The notes: a model not told the origin generated them from the sequence alone. Shown: positions 1 to 33,916, numbered from the stretch's first letter. The stretch: DNA of 64,000 nt from Corallococcus terminator (GCF_003611635.1 NZ_RAVZ01000006.1:1-64000); one strand, 5' to 3'. Made by a program: numbers and translations.

Positions 1-104
1 GTTTGGAGGGGCCAAGGGGGTGGCGGGAGGCAAGAGAAGCGCCCCGGGAGCAAACTCCCCCTTGCGTGCGTGGGGAGTCCTTTGGTCCTCTTGGGCACAG
101 CCGT

Positions 105-659
105 ATGCCCATGGAAACCGCCGCCGACAGCCGAGAGTACCGCGTGGTCTTCTTCTGCCCCGCGTCGAACGCCCGGCTCGAGCGGCTGGAGGTCTCCGTG
201 CGTCGGCTGTTGTCGCGCATCCAGGCCCCCCCCGCGGAGTTGGCCCCCCTCACCGAGGCCGGGGCGCTCACGGAGGCCGGGTGGCAGGTGTACCTGGTGC
301 GTTCGCTGACGGAGCGTTCGGCGGCGCAGGCCATGGCCGCCTACGTCAGCGAGGCCACCTGCGCCCTGGCGGCGGAGGTGGACGCGGAGGTGCTGGGCCT
401 CTACGTGGACGTGTCGGGGGACTCGGCGCGCATCTGTCGCTGTGGCCCGGAGGACGGGCCGGAGACCTTCGCCGGACGCCGGCAGGCCGCGCTCAACCGC
501 ACCTCTGAATGGCTGGAGGTCGCCCCCGCGAGCCTGTCCGCCCTCTTCCAGTTGGATCCGCCGGACGCGGAGTACGAACCGGACGCGGATGACCGCTTCG
601 TCGAAGAGAAGCTGCGGGAGGCGCGGACCCTGATGGAGCGCTACCGCACGGCGAAATGA
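105..659 (+). CDS. hypothetical protein, 184 aa
   Basis: I do not recognise a family. The product is about 184 residues, soluble and acidic, with no signal peptide or membrane segment. The N-terminal half looks like an alpha/beta fold (hydrophobic strand VVFFCP near residue 12, then a basic helix). The C-terminus is a charged helix ending in RTLMERYRTAK. ATG at 105 is chosen because the first conserved-looking strand follows soon after. A second in-frame ATG lies at 111, and a TTG near base 3 would add a low-complexity leader with no support. The last codons overlap the ATG of the DTW gene (ATGA, 656-659), so the two are probably translated together. No function can be assigned. Confidence 0.6.
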   Translation: MPMETAADSREYRVVFFCPASNARLERLEVSVRRLLSRIQAPPAELAPLTEAGALTEAGWQVYLVRSLTERSAAQAMAAYVSEATCALAAEVDAEVLGLYVDVSGDSARICRCGPEDGPETFAGRRQAALNRTSEWLEVAPASLSALFQLDPPDAEYEPDADDRFVEEKLREARTLMERYRTAK

Positions 660-1249
660 GGTCCCGGACCCCGGAGGACCTCGTCGGTCGCTGCGAGCGC
701 TGCTACCTGACCGCGGCCTGGTGCCTGTGCGCCCAGGTGCCCGTCGTCCCCACGCGCACGGAGCTGCTCGTCATCCGCCACAACAAGGAGGCGGAGAAGA
801 GCACCAACACCGCGCGCATCGCGGCGCTGGCCCTGCCCCGCTGCCGCATCGTCTCCTACGGCGCGCCGGGCCAACCCTTCGACGCGTCGGTGCTGGGGGA
901 CGGCTCGGACACGTGGCTGCTGTTCCCCGACGCGCCGGAGGCCGAAGGTCCCCCGCCCCGGCGGCTCGTCGTCATCGACGGAAGCTGGGCCCAGGCGCGG
1001 CGCATGGTGCAGCGCGTCCCCGGGTTGAGGCGGTTGCCGGGGATGCGGCTGCCCCCGCCTTCGCCGGACTCCCGCCGGCTGCGCCGCCCGCCCCATCCGG
1101 ACGGGATGTCCACGCTGGAGGCCATGGCCGGGGCGCTCGGGCGGCTGGAGGGCGAGGACGTGGCCAAACCGCTCCTCGCGCTGCACGAGCTGATGATTGA
1201 ACGCGTGCTCGCGAGCCGTGGACGGCTGGGCTGGGTGGACTACCTCTGA
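656..1249 (+). CDS. DTW-domain protein, probable tRNA-uridine aminocarboxypropyltransferase
   Basis: The 197-residue product has the layout of the DTW family (YfiP/TapT, TuaA), which transfers the 3-amino-3-carboxypropyl group of S-adenosylmethionine to a tRNA uridine (acp3U). An N-terminal cysteine cluster (C13, C16, C23, C25) resembles the small metal-binding head of the family. A histidine-containing segment (VIRHNKEAEKSTNTAR) follows, then LLFPDA, the family hallmark as DGSW (D108-W111, the T replaced by S), and STLEA before the C-terminal helices. It overlaps the upstream gene by 4 bases (ATGA) and stops 21 bases before the convergent pentein gene. The domain assignment is solid. The exact tRNA position is inferred from the family. 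Confidence 0.8.
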   Translation: MRSRTPEDLVGRCERCYLTAAWCLCAQVPVVPTRTELLVIRHNKEAEKSTNTARIAALALPRCRIVSYGAPGQPFDASVLGDGSDTWLLFPDAPEAEGPPPRRLVVIDGSWAQARRMVQRVPGLRRLPGMRLPPPSPDSRRLRRPPHPDGMSTLEAMAGALGRLEGEDVAKPLLALHELMIERVLASRGRLGWVDYL

Positions 1250-1270
1250 GGTCCGCCCCGCGCGGTCTGC

Positions 1271-2230
1271 TCAGGCATAGGTCGCGCGGCGCTTGAGCGG
1301 CAGCGTGAGGCACCGGACGCTGCCGTTGCCCCGTTCGAGCGCCGCGATGTCCACGCCCTCGACTTCGATGCCCAGCTCCTTCACCAGCGGCTGGAGGCGC
1401 GGCGCGGCGCTCTGCGAGGCCAGCAGCAACTGGGGGCCCAGGAAGATGTAGTTGGAGAGGAAGCAGGGGGCTTCGGAGGCGGGCAGCGCGAGGACCTTGC
1501 GTCCCCGCCGCGTGAAGTAGCCCTCGAAGGACTCCCACTGGGGCGCCTGCGCCGGGGTGATGACGCGCACGGGGAGATGCTTCAGGAACGTGCGGGCCAA
1601 CACCGCCCGGGGCCCGAGCACGTTGAAGGCCAGGTCCAGGTGGATGATGCCCAGGTGTTCGGGGATGCAGACGACCCCCACCTCCTGGAAGCCCGCGGCC
1701 CAGGCCGTCTCCAGGAAGCCCTGCAGGGCGCGCGCGTCGCTGCGCAGCCCCAGGTTGACGAAGATGCGCTCCTCGTCGAGCAGGAAGACGTCCCCGAACT
1801 CCAGGCCGGCGCCGGTCCCCTCCACCGGGGCCGCGTCCCTCGGGCCGCCGTGGATCAGCTCCGCCAGCGCCGCGTGCGTCGCGTCGAATTCGGCGATGCG
1901 CGCGGCGAAGGCCGCGGTGCCCGTCACCAGTTGGCGCCCCACGACCGCGGCCGTGTCCCGGACGAACACGCGGTTTACCGAGGCGTCACTCACCGCCCGC
2001 GCGGACTCCGGAAGGAAGTCCCCCAGGTCGAAGAGCCTGCACCCGAAGCGGGTCAGCGCCTCGCACAGCCGCCCGGAAGCGTCCTCCGCGTCCTGACGTG
2101 AGACGGCGCCGATGAACCCGACCGCGGAGGCCTCCATTTCGGTCGCGACCTCGAGCGCCGCCGGCCGGCACACCGCGACGCACTCCAACTGTGCCGACTC
2201 CGACCAGCACTCGATTCCAGTCAACGTCAT
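1271..2230 (-). CDS. pentein / arginine deiminase-amidinotransferase superfamily enzyme
   Basis: The 319-residue product looks like a guanidino-group-modifying enzyme (arginine deiminase, dimethylarginine dimethylaminohydrolase or amidinotransferase fold). The C-terminal GNGSVRCLTLPL carries the putative nucleophile C307 in the position of the deiminase G-x-x-x-R-C-M-T/S-P motif. IHLDLAF provides the catalytic His (H197), as in deiminase HLDT-F. EFGDVFLLDEERIFV matches the central GD strand. ATG at 2230 is preferred over TTG at 2236 because an AGGGTGG ribosome site lies 6 bases upstream of it. The gene is divergent from the lipopeptide synthetases across about 160 bases, so it may belong to that locus, for instance by acting on arginine or an arginine-like side chain. 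It could equally be a stand-alone catabolic or methylarginine hydrolase. The substrate cannot be read from the sequence. Confidence 0.75.
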   Translation of the reverse strand: MTLTGIECWSESAQLECVAVCRPAALEVATEMEASAVGFIGAVSRQDAEDASGRLCEALTRFGCRLFDLGDFLPESARAVSDASVNRVFVRDTAAVVGRQLVTGTAAFAARIAEFDATHAALAELIHGGPRDAAPVEGTGAGLEFGDVFLLDEERIFVNLGLRSDARALQGFLETAWAAGFQEVGVVCIPEHLGIIHLDLAFNVLGPRAVLARTFLKHLPVRVITPAQAPQWESFEGYFTRRGRKVLALPASEAPCFLSNYIFLGPQLLLASQSAAPRLQPLVKELGIEVEGVDIAALERGNGSVRCLTLPLKRRATYA

Positions 2231-2392
2231 CCGCAACCACCCTGGTCAGCAGCGCCCGGCCCCGAATCCCTGCGTCAATCAAGGATTCCTCTGACAGTTC
2301 ACCTAGAAGTGTCCTCCATGCTAAACGACAATTACTAGATTATTTATCTATTCCAACCGCAGCGGATTTTGCCCCTGTCCATTCTGACCCAC
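2231..2392. promoter_or_regulatory. divergent intergenic region, probable promoter area of the lipopeptide operon
   Basis: These 162 bases separate the pentein gene from the first megasynthase. The stretch from about 2285 to 2370 is much richer in A/T than its surroundings (for example TAGATTATTTATC at 2336-2348), the usual look of a promoter in such a GC-rich genome. TAGATT or TATTTA could be a -10 element. I cannot identify a convincing -35 partner, so no exact promoter is claimed. No clear Shine-Dalgarno sequence precedes the synthetase start. Confidence 0.45.
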
Positions 2393-10614
<8,222 letters not shown>

Positions 10615-10618
<4 letters not shown>

Positions 10619-13600
10619 GCGGCCTGGATGAACTGCTGACGACGCTGCGCAAGCAGGATGTGCGGCTGTGGATGGAAGGCGAACGCCTTCGCTTCAGCGC
10701 GCCTCCGGGCGTGATGACCCCGGAGCTCACGGGGCGGATGAAGGAGCGCAAGGAGGAGATCACCGCGTTCCTGCGACAGGCGGGACAGTCGCTCCAGGCC
10801 GCCGCGGAGCTCATCCCGGCGGGCCCGCGTGAAGGAGACCTGCCGCTGTCGTCCGGGCAGCAGCGCCTGTGGTTCCTGGAGCAGCTCCAGGGCCCGAGCG
10901 GCGCGTACAACATGCCCGCGGCCCTGCGGCTCGAAGGGGTGTTGAACGAGGACGCGCTTCGCCGGAGCCTGGAGGAGATCGTCCGCCGTCACGACATCCT
11001 CCGGACGACCTACGCCCAGGTGCAGGGTCGGCCCGTGCAGCGCATCCAGCCCGTCGCGCCGGTGGCACTGCCTCGCGTGGATCTCCAGGCACTGCCCGCG
11101 GACGCCCGGATGGCGGAGGTCCGGAGGCTCGCGGCGGAGGAGGCGCGCAAGGCCTTCGAGCTGTCGAAGGATCTGCCGCTGCGGCTGTGCCTGCTCCAGC
11201 TCGATGCGCGCGAACACGTGCTGCTGCTCACGCTGCATCACATCGCGTCGGACGGTTGGTCCATCGGGGTGCTGGTGCGCGAGCTGGCGGAGCTCTACCG
11301 GGCCTTCACCACCGGCACCGCGCCCTCACTGCCCGAGCTGCCGCTCCACTACGCGGACTTCGCGCGCTGGCAGCAGGAGCGCGCCACGGGGGGCGCCACC
11401 CAGCCGCAGCTCACGTACTGGAAGGAGCATCTGGCCGGGGCACCGGGCCTGCTGGAGCTGCCCACCGACCGTCCCCGCCCCGCAGCGCAGCGCTTCCAGG
11501 GCGCCACGCGGCGCTTCACGGTCCCCGTGGAGCTCGTCTCACGGCTCAAGGCGCGGGGACGTGAAGCGGAGTCCACGCTGTTCATGACGCTGCTGGCGAC
11601 CTTTGGCGTGCTGCTGTCGCGCCACAGCCGGCAGAAGGACCTGGTGGTGGGCTTCCCCATCGCCAACCGGCTTCCGCAGACGGAGCCGCTCATCGGCCTG
11701 TTCGTCAACACGCTGCCCCTGCGCCTCGACCTGGGCGGGGAGCCCTCGTTCTCGGAGCTGCTGGCACAGGTGCGCCGCACCACGCTCGCGGCCTCCGTCC
11801 ATCAGGCCCTGGCTTTCGAACAGCTCGTGGAAGCGCTCCAGCCGACCCGCGCGCTGAGCCACTCGCCCCTCTTCCAGGTGCTGTTCACGCTCCAGAACAC
11901 GCCCACCGAACCGCTGACGCTGCCCGGGCTCGCGATTGAACACCTGGAGATTGAAAGCGGCACGTCGCAGTTCGACCTCTCGCTCTCCATGAACGAGACG
12001 CCGCACGGGCTCGTCAGCGACCTGACCTTCGACACCGACCTGTTCGACGCCGCGACCATTGAACGGATGACGGGACACTTCCTGTCCCTGCTCACCGCGG
12101 TGGCGGACAACCCCACGCAGCCCGTCTCCCGGATGCCCCTGCTCACGGAGCCCGAGCGGACGCTCCTGCTGCGCGACTGGAACGCCACGTCCCGCGAGGT
12201 GTCACCGTCGCAAGGCCTCCACGGCCTGTTCGAAGCGCAGGCGGCACGGCGCCCGGAAGCCATCGCGGCCCGCTTCGAATCGCACGCGCTGACCTATGGC
12301 GAGCTGGAGGCGCGCTCCAACCGGGTGGCGCACCACCTGCGCTCCCTGGGCGTCGAGCCGGGACAGCGCGTCGGCATCTTCATGGAGCGCTCCCTGGAGC
12401 TGCTCGTGGGTCTGCTCGGCATCCTCAAGGCGGGCGCTGCGTACGTGCCGCTGGATCCGCTCTACCCGGAGGAGCGACGGGCCCACATCCTGGAGGACAG
12501 CGGCGTGGCGCTGCTCCTGACCGAGCCGGCCCTGGCCGCGCAGGCGCACCGGGTCCGGACCGTCCTGCTGGCGGACACGGACCCTGCGTCCTCGGAGCCG
12601 CTGCACCTGTCCCTGTCCGGTGAGCACCTGGCCTATGTGCTCTACACGTCCGGCTCCACCGGGATGCCCAAGGGCGTGGCGGTGCCCCACCGCGCGGCCA
12701 CCAACTTCATGGCGTCGATGCAGCGCGAGCCCGGCATCACCGAATCCGACACGCTCTTCGCGGTGACGACCATCGCCTTCGACATCTCCGTGCTGGAGTT
12801 GTTCCTGCCCCTGAGCGTCGGCGCGTGCGTGATCATCGCCAGCCGGGAGACGGCCGTGGACGGCACGCGGCTCTTGCCCGCGCTCGCGGCCAGCGGCGCC
12901 ACCGTGATGCAGGCCACGCCCTCCACGTGGCGGATGATGCTGGCGCTGGGCTGGGCCGGAAGCCCGTCGCTCAAGATGCTGTGCGGCGGCGAGGCCCTTC
13001 CCCTGGAGTTGATTGCTCCACTGCGGGCCCGGGGTGCGTCGCTGTGGAACATGTACGGCCCCACGGAGACCACCATCTGGTCCACCGTGTCGCGCGTGGA
13101 GGAGCAGTCCCGGCTCACGATTGGCCGGCCCATCGACAACACGCGGGTGTACGTGCTCGACGCGCGACTCCAGCCCGTTCCCGTGGGCGTCGTGGGCCTG
13201 CTGTACATCGGCGGACTCGGGGTGGCCCAGGGCTACCTCCACCGCCCGGACCTGACCGCGGAGCGCTTCGTCCCGGATCCGTTCAGCCGTGAGCCCGGAG
13301 CCCGGCTGTACTGCACGGGCGATGGCGTGCGCTTCCTGTCGGATGGTTCGCTGGACTACGTGGGCCGCGAGGATGGGCAGATCAAGCTGCGGGGCCACCG
13401 CATCGAACTGGGAGAGATTGAAGCGCGGCTCAGCCTTCACCCCCGTGTCCGCGAGGTGGCGGTGCGGGTGTGGGAGCTCGCGGGCGGCTCGGAGCTGGTG
13501 GCGTATTTCCAGCCCGTCACCGGTGACGCTCCGGAGGCCCAGGCGCTGCGCGAGCACCTGCGCTCCCATCTGCCGGCCTACATGATTCCGTCGCACTTCG

Positions 13601-14046
13601 TGGCGCTGGAGTCCTTCCCTCGCACGGCGAACGGCAAGCTCGACCGCAAGGCCCTGCCCTCGCCCACGCCGTCCCAACGCGCGACCGCCGCGTTCGAGCC
13701 GCCGCGCACGCCGCTGGAGGTCCGCCTCGCGGAGATCTGGCGCGAGGTGCTGGGCGTGGAGCGCGTCGGCCTGCACGAGGACTTCTTCGAACTGGGCGGC
13801 CATTCGATGAAGGCCGTGCAGATCCTCGCCCGCGTGCAGGAGGCCTGGAGCGTGGACGTGTCCCTGCGCGTCCTCTTCGAACGGCCCACGCTGGAGGCCA
13901 TGGCGAAGCACCTGGAGGCGCGGCAGCAGGACAAGCCCGCCGCGTCACCTCCGCCCCTGGTCGCGCGTCCCCGGCAGGCCCGCCGTCTCCAGGCCACCTC
14001 CCGCGCCGAACTCAACCTGCCCGAGTCCCCCAACAAGGGGGACTGA
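10615..14046 (+). CDS. NRPS, one module (docking-C-A-T), predicted glycine
   Basis: This 1143-residue subunit adds the second residue. It starts at a GTG overlapping the previous stop (GTGA) with a GAGGAGG ribosome site just upstream. Residues 4-58 match the myxobacterial TubC N-terminal docking domain (VRLWMEGERLRF, then MTPEL and ERKEEI), which grips the C-terminal tail of the upstream subunit. Then come a condensation domain (75-515, HHIASDG at 208), adenylation (535-1015, TSGSTGMPKG from 678) and thiolation (LGGHS, Ser1064). The specificity residues read DILQLGMIWK, one change from the standard glycine code. The C-terminus is a loose Pro/Arg-rich tail. A 94-base gap without an obvious ribosome site separates it from the next gene. 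Confidence 0.93.
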
Positions 14047-14140
14047 AGGCAGCGCTTGCTTCTCACGGGCCCCGCCGGTGTGGCGCGCACGTCCATTCCT
14101 CGCGCCCCCACGGGCCCCCACCTGATTTCCGATCACGCCC

Positions 14141-28367
<14,227 letters not shown>

Positions 28368-28375
<8 letters not shown>

Positions 28376-31300
28376 GTTGTCCAAGAAGCTGGCGGGCCTC
28401 TCCCCGGAGAAGCGCGAGCTCATCCTGCGCAAGCTGCGTCAGCAGAACGTGCTCGCCGCGCCCGAGGCGGTGGCACGCTCCACCGCCATCCCCCGGGCCC
28501 CCCGGGATCAGCCGCTGCCGCTCTCCTTCCCGCAGCGCCGCCTCTGGTTCCTGGATCAGTTCGAACCCGGCACGCCCGCGTACAACATCCCGGAGTTCGC
28601 GCGGCTGCTCGGGCCGCTCCAGCCGGAGGTGCTGGAGCGAAGCCTCAACGAAGTCATCCGGCGACACGAAGGCCTGCGCACCGTCTTCGTCTCCGAAGGC
28701 GGCGAGCCGTGCCAGTCCGTCCTCCCCCGGCTGAACGTCCCGCTGTCCGTGGTGGACCTGTCACACCTGCCCGAGACCGAGCGCGGCGAGCGCTGCCAGG
28801 CCCTGGCGCTCCAGGTGGCGGGTGCATCCTTCGACCTGGCCCGAGGTCCGCTGCTCCAGACCACGCTGGTGCGGCTGGCCGCGGAAGAGCACGTCCTGTT
28901 GCTCGTGGTGCATCACATCGTGTCCGACGGCTGGTCCACGGGCATCCTCGTCCGGGAGCTGGCCGCGCTCTACGACGCGTTCAGCCGGCAGCAGCCCTCG
29001 CCGCTCCCCGAACTTCCGCTGCAATACGCCGACTTCGCGGTGTGGCAGCGGGAGCACCTGCAAGGGGAGGTGCTTGGCAAGCAGCTCGACTACTGGCGCA
29101 AGCAGTTGGACGGCAGTGACAGCGCGCTGATGCTGCCCACGGACCGACCGCGCCCCCGCGTCCGCACGCATGCGGGTGGCAAGCAGTCCTTCCGGGTGGA
29201 CGCGGCGGTGACGCGGCAACTGCGGTCACTCGCGGGACAGGAGAGGGCATCACTCTTCATGGTGATGCTGGCGTCGCTCCAGGCCCTGCTCTTCCGCTAC
29301 ACGCGCGAGCCCCGCATCAGCGTGGGCACGTACATCGCCAACCGGAACCGGACGGAGGTGGAGCCGCTCATCGGCTTCTTCCTCAACACGCTGGTCATGC
29401 GCACGGACCTGTCCGGCGACCCGACCTTCCGCGAGCTGCTGCGGCGCGTGGTGGATGTGACGCTGGGCGCCTACGCGCACCAGGACGTGCCGTTCGAGAA
29501 GCTGTTGGAAGAGCTGACGCCCACGCGCGACACCAGCTTCTCTCCCTTCTTCCAGACGATGCTCGTCCTGCAGAACACCCCCGAGGCCTCGACCGGACCC
29601 AGCCGGCTGCGCCTGGAGCCCTTCTCCGTCGCGGGTGAGCCCCACGCCCAGTTCGACCTCACCCTCTGGCTCGTGGAGGAGGCGGAAGGACTGGAAGGCA
29701 TCTGGGAGTACAACCGCGACCTCTTCGACGCCTCGACCATCGAGCGCATGGTCGCCCACTTCCAGACGCTGCTCGCCGGCATCGCCGCGCATCCCGAACA
29801 GCGGCTGCGAAAGCTTCCCCTGCTCCCGGAGACGGAGCGAAGCCGGCTGCTGCGCGAGTGGAACCAGACGGAGCGCGCGTTCCCCGCCAACGCCTGCCTG
29901 CACCACCTCATCGAAGGGCACGCGGCGCGCACGCCCGACGCCATCGCCGTGGTGGATCCGACGCGACGCCTCACCTACGCGGAACTCGACCGTCAGGCGA
30001 ACCAGCTCGCGCACCACCTGCGCACGCTGGGCGTCGGGCCGGGGCGGCTCACAGGCATCTTCCTGGAGAAGTCCGTGGAGGTGGTGGTCGCGGTGCTCGC
30101 CGTGCTCAAGGCCGGCGGCGCCTACGTCCCGCTGGATCCGTCCTACCCGCAGGACCGCACGGCATTGATGCTCGCGGACAGCCGTCCCCAGGTCCTGGTG
30201 ACCCGCGACACGCTGCGCGCCATCCTGCCCGCGTCACTGCCGCCGACGGTGTGTCTGGACACCGACGCATCCGCCATCTCCCGCCAGCCTGTCACGGCCC
30301 CCACGCAGGCCGTGGAGCCGGAGCAACTGGCCTACGTCGTCTACACCTCGGGCTCCACGGGACGTCCCAAGGGCGTCATGGTGACGCACCGGAGCCTCGC
30401 CAACGCGTACTTCGCCTGGGAGGACGCCTACCGGCTGCCCACGCTGCGCGCCCATCTCCAGATGGCGAGCTTCTCCTTCGACGTCTTCTCCGGCGACTTC
30501 ACGCGCGCCCTGGGCTCCGGCGCGACGCTGGTCCTCTGTCCCCGCGAGTGGCTGCTCGAACCGGAGCGACTGCACGCCCTGATGCTGCGCGAGCAGGTGG
30601 ACTGCGGTGAGTTCGTGCCCGCGGTGGTCCGCCTGCTGATGGGCCACCTGGAGGACCAGCGCCAGCGCCTGGACTTCATGCGACTGGTCATCGTCGGCTC
30701 CGACACCTGGGACATGCGCGAGTACCACCAGCTCCGCGCCCTGTGCGGCCCGGACACGCGGTTGGTGAGTTCCTACGGGCTCAGCGAGGCGACCATCGAC
30801 AGCACCTACTTCGAAAACGCCACGCCCACACCCAGCGAGCAGATCGTCCCCATTGGCCGCCCCTTCGCCAACAGCCGGATGTACCTGCTGGATGCCCAGA
30901 TGCAGCCGCTGCCCATCGGCGTTGCCGGCGAGCTGTACGTGGGAGGCGACGGACTGGCGCAGGGCTACTGGGGCCAGGCCGGCCTCACCGCCGAGCGTTT
31001 CGTTCCCAGCCCCTTCGACACCACGCCCGGTGCGCGCCTGTACCGCACCGGCGACATGGCGCGCTACACGGCGGACGGAACCATCGGGTTCATCGGTCGC
31101 AATGACTCACAGGTGAAGATCCGCGGTCACCGCATCGAGCTGGACGAAATCAAGGCGAAGCTCCTGGAGCACGCCTCGGTCCAGGCCATCGAACTGCTCG
31201 TGCACGAAGAGGACAGCAACCGACAGCTCGTCGCGTACCTCACGCTGACCTCGCCTGGAGCCGTGGGCGCGGAGGAGCTGCGGCAGCACCTGAAGCAGCA

Positions 31301-32534
31301 CCTGCCGCCGTACATGATTCCATCGGCCTTCATCCTGCTGGAGGCGTTCCCGCTCACGCCCAACGGCAAGGTGGACCGCAATGCCCTGCCCGCGCCCAAG
31401 GGAATCCAGCGCACGCAGCAGGAGGACTTCGTCGCCCCGCGCGACGACGTGGAGCGCCAGCTCGCGGCCGTCTTCGAAGAGCTGCTGTCGATGCGTCCCA
31501 TCGGCGTGCACGACAGCTTCTTCGACCTGGGCGGACATTCGCTGATGGCCGTGCGGTTGACGGTGCGGATCCGCGAGCAACTGGGACGCACCCTGCCCCT
31601 GGCCACGCTCTTCCAGGGGCCCACCATCGAACAGCTCGCGAGGGCCCTCCAGGACGACGCACCCGCGCGGCCCTGGTCGCCGCTGGTGCAACTGCACTCC
31701 GGTGGTGGACAGCCTCCGGTGTTCTGCGTGCCCGGCGCGGGAGGCAACACCCTCTACCTGCGAGACCTCGCGAAGCGGCTGGGCTCCACCCGGCCCGTGT
31801 ATGGCCTCCAAGCCCGGGGACTGGATGGACTTGCCCCCGCGCATCAGTCCGTGGAGGAGATGGCGGAGTGCTACGTGGAGGCCCTGCGACAGGTGCAGGC
31901 CCACGGGCCCTACTTCCTGCTGGGCCATTCCTTCGGAAGCTGGATTGCCTTCGAGATGGCGCAGCGGCTGCGCAAGCAGGGGGAGACCGTCGCCTTCCTG
32001 GGCGTCCTCAACACCACCATTCCGCTCGAACCGACCGCGCACACGGAAGCCCCCGCCTTCGATGACGCGGACTGGATGGCCAGCGTTGCCAGCACCGCGG
32101 GCCGCCTGTACGGCGCGGACCTCTCCATCTCCGCGGAGGAGCTGCGCCCCCTCTCCCCCGAGGAACGTCGCGCGGAGCTGACGCGACGGCTGGTGGCGAC
32201 GGGACTCCTGCCGCCCGGCACGAGCAGCCAGCACGTCCACGGTCTCATCGAGGTCTACAAGACCGCCTACCGGATCGACTACCTCCCCCGGGACACCGTC
32301 CCCGTGCCCATCACCCTCTTCCAGGCCCACGAGCGACACGAGGATGACGGCATCGTCCCGACCGACTTCGCGGGCGATGCGACCTGGGGCTGGACGCGCT
32401 ACGCGGACGGCGCCGTGCGCATCGAACAGGTCCCGGGCGATCACATGACGATGATGGTCGCCCCGCACGTGGAACCGCTGGCGGAGAAGCTGCGCGAGCA
32501 CCTGGACCGCGCCCGGACAGGGGTCTCCGGATGA
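28368..32534 (+). CDS. terminal NRPS module with thioesterase (C-A-T-TE)
   Basis: This 1388-residue subunit adds the seventh residue and releases the product. ATG 28368 lies inside the end of the previous gene behind a GGAGG site, so the pair is translationally coupled. Residues 1-30 form a charged helix (LSPEKRELILRKLR) of the short kind often seen at myxobacterial NRPS subunit N-termini. C spans 45-480 (HHIVSDG at 182), A 505-990, T has Ser1058 (LGGHS), and TE spans 1115-1380 with nucleophile Ser1188 in GHSFGS and a late GDHMTMM histidine. The A code reads DVGEVVSIDK, close to that of the preceding module, so a basic residue such as ornithine or lysine is likely. The TE could cyclise onto the beta-amino group, as in iturins, or hydrolyse; the sequence does not say. 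Confidence 0.92.
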
Positions 32535-33877
32535 CGGCCGCCACCACCGAGACCGAACATCCGCCAGCCTTCCCCCTCGCGTTCGCCGTCCTCATCTGGC
32601 TGGGACAGTGCGTGTCCCTGCTGGGCTCCGGGCTGACCAGCTTCGCGCTGGGCGTCTGGATGTACGAAACCACCGGCGGCGTGACGCGCTTCGCGCTCGT
32701 CATGCTGTCCGCCACGCTTCCGGCCATCCTGCTGGGGCCCGTGGCGGGCGCGCTGGTGGACCGCTGGAACCGCCGCTGGGTGTTGATCGTCAGTGACTCG
32801 GTCGCCGGCCTGATGTCGCTGGTGCTCGCGACGCTGCTGTTCAGCGGCAACCTCCAGCCGTGGCATGCCTACGTCACCACCGCCGTCGTGTCGGCGGCCA
32901 GTTCGTTCCAGCAACCGGCCTTCGGTGTCCTCGTCTCCACGGTCATCCCGCCCCAGCATCTGGGCCGCGCCAACGGGATGGTCCAGTTGGGGCTGGCGGC
33001 CTCGCAGCTCATCGCGCCCCTGGCGAGCGCCTCGCTGATGGCGACCATTCACCTCCAGGGCATCCTGATCATCGACGCGGTGACATTCATCCTGGGCACG
33101 ACCCCGCTGCTCCTCTTGCGCATCCCGAAGCGGTTCCTGACGACGCCCGTCCAGGAGGAGCGACCATCGCTCGGGGAGTCCGTGCGCGCGGGCGCACGGT
33201 ATCTGGGAACGTCGCCCGGCCTGCTGGTGCTCATCGGCCTCTTGGCCACGAGCAACTTCTTCGTGGGCGTCGTGGAGGTGCTGGTCACCCCGCTGGTGCT
33301 CTCCCTGTCCAACGTGGGCGCGCTGGCGGCGATCACCACGGCGGGCGGTGTCGGACTGCTCGCGGGCAGCCTGGCGATGAGCGCCCTGGGCAGTCCCCGC
33401 CGCATGGTCCACGGCATCCTCGCGGTCCAGTTCATCAGCGGGGTGCTCTTCATCCTCGTGGGGTGTGTCACGTCCATCCCGCTGCTGACGGGCATCGCCT
33501 TCTGCTTCTTCTTCAGCATCCCGCTCGTCAACGGCGCCAGCCAGACGCTGCTCCAGCGCAAGGTCCCGCTGGAGCTGCGTGGGCGGGTGTTCGCCTTCAC
33601 CGGCACCCTCACCGGCGCGATGCTGCCGCTGGCCTACACCCTCTCCGGCCCGCTGGCGGATCAGGTGTTCGAACCCGCGCTGCGTCCGGGTGGTGCGCTC
33701 GCCGCGCTCCTGGGGCGCTTCGTGGGCGAGGGCGCGGGACGAGGCATCGCGGTGATGTTCATCCTCGCGGGCCTCCTGACGATGTTCGTGACCGCGCTCG
33801 CGGCGCTCTCGCGGCCCCTGCGTGGGCTTGATGGACCCGACGCCGCCCCCGCCAGCGATGTCGCCAGCAGCCCCTGA
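32531..33877 (+). CDS. MFS transporter, probable lipopeptide exporter
   Basis: This 448-residue membrane protein has about 12 hydrophobic segments and the layout of the EntS/MefA-like branch of the major facilitator superfamily. An N-terminal segment (FAVLIWLGQCVSLLGSGL) is followed by the loop VDRWNRRWVLI, a form of the conserved motif A between helices 2 and 3, and then by GRANGMVQL. It overlaps the thioesterase-bearing NRPS by 4 bases (ATGA) and is followed 39 bases later by the FAAL gene, so it sits inside the biosynthetic operon. Export of the finished lipopeptide across the inner membrane, and self-protection, are the natural inferences. Substrate specificity cannot be read directly. 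Confidence 0.85.
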   Translation: MTAATTETEHPPAFPLAFAVLIWLGQCVSLLGSGLTSFALGVWMYETTGGVTRFALVMLSATLPAILLGPVAGALVDRWNRRWVLIVSDSVAGLMSLVLATLLFSGNLQPWHAYVTTAVVSAASSFQQPAFGVLVSTVIPPQHLGRANGMVQLGLAASQLIAPLASASLMATIHLQGILIIDAVTFILGTTPLLLLRIPKRFLTTPVQEERPSLGESVRAGARYLGTSPGLLVLIGLLATSNFFVGVVEVLVTPLVLSLSNVGALAAITTAGGVGLLAGSLAMSALGSPRRMVHGILAVQFISGVLFILVGCVTSIPLLTGIAFCFFFSIPLVNGASQTLLQRKVPLELRGRVFAFTGTLTGAMLPLAYTLSGPLADQVFEPALRPGGALAALLGRFVGEGAGRGIAVMFILAGLLTMFVTALAALSRPLRGLDGPDAAPASDVASSP

Positions 33878-33916
33878 CCTTCTTCAATCCCTTCGAATCA
33901 CCGGAGCCCGAACACC

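Noticed and set aside
2369-2392. TTG at 2369 as start of the first synthetase
   Set aside because: ATG 2393 is in frame just before the ACP. Neither start has a strong ribosome site, so the ATG was preferred without certainty.
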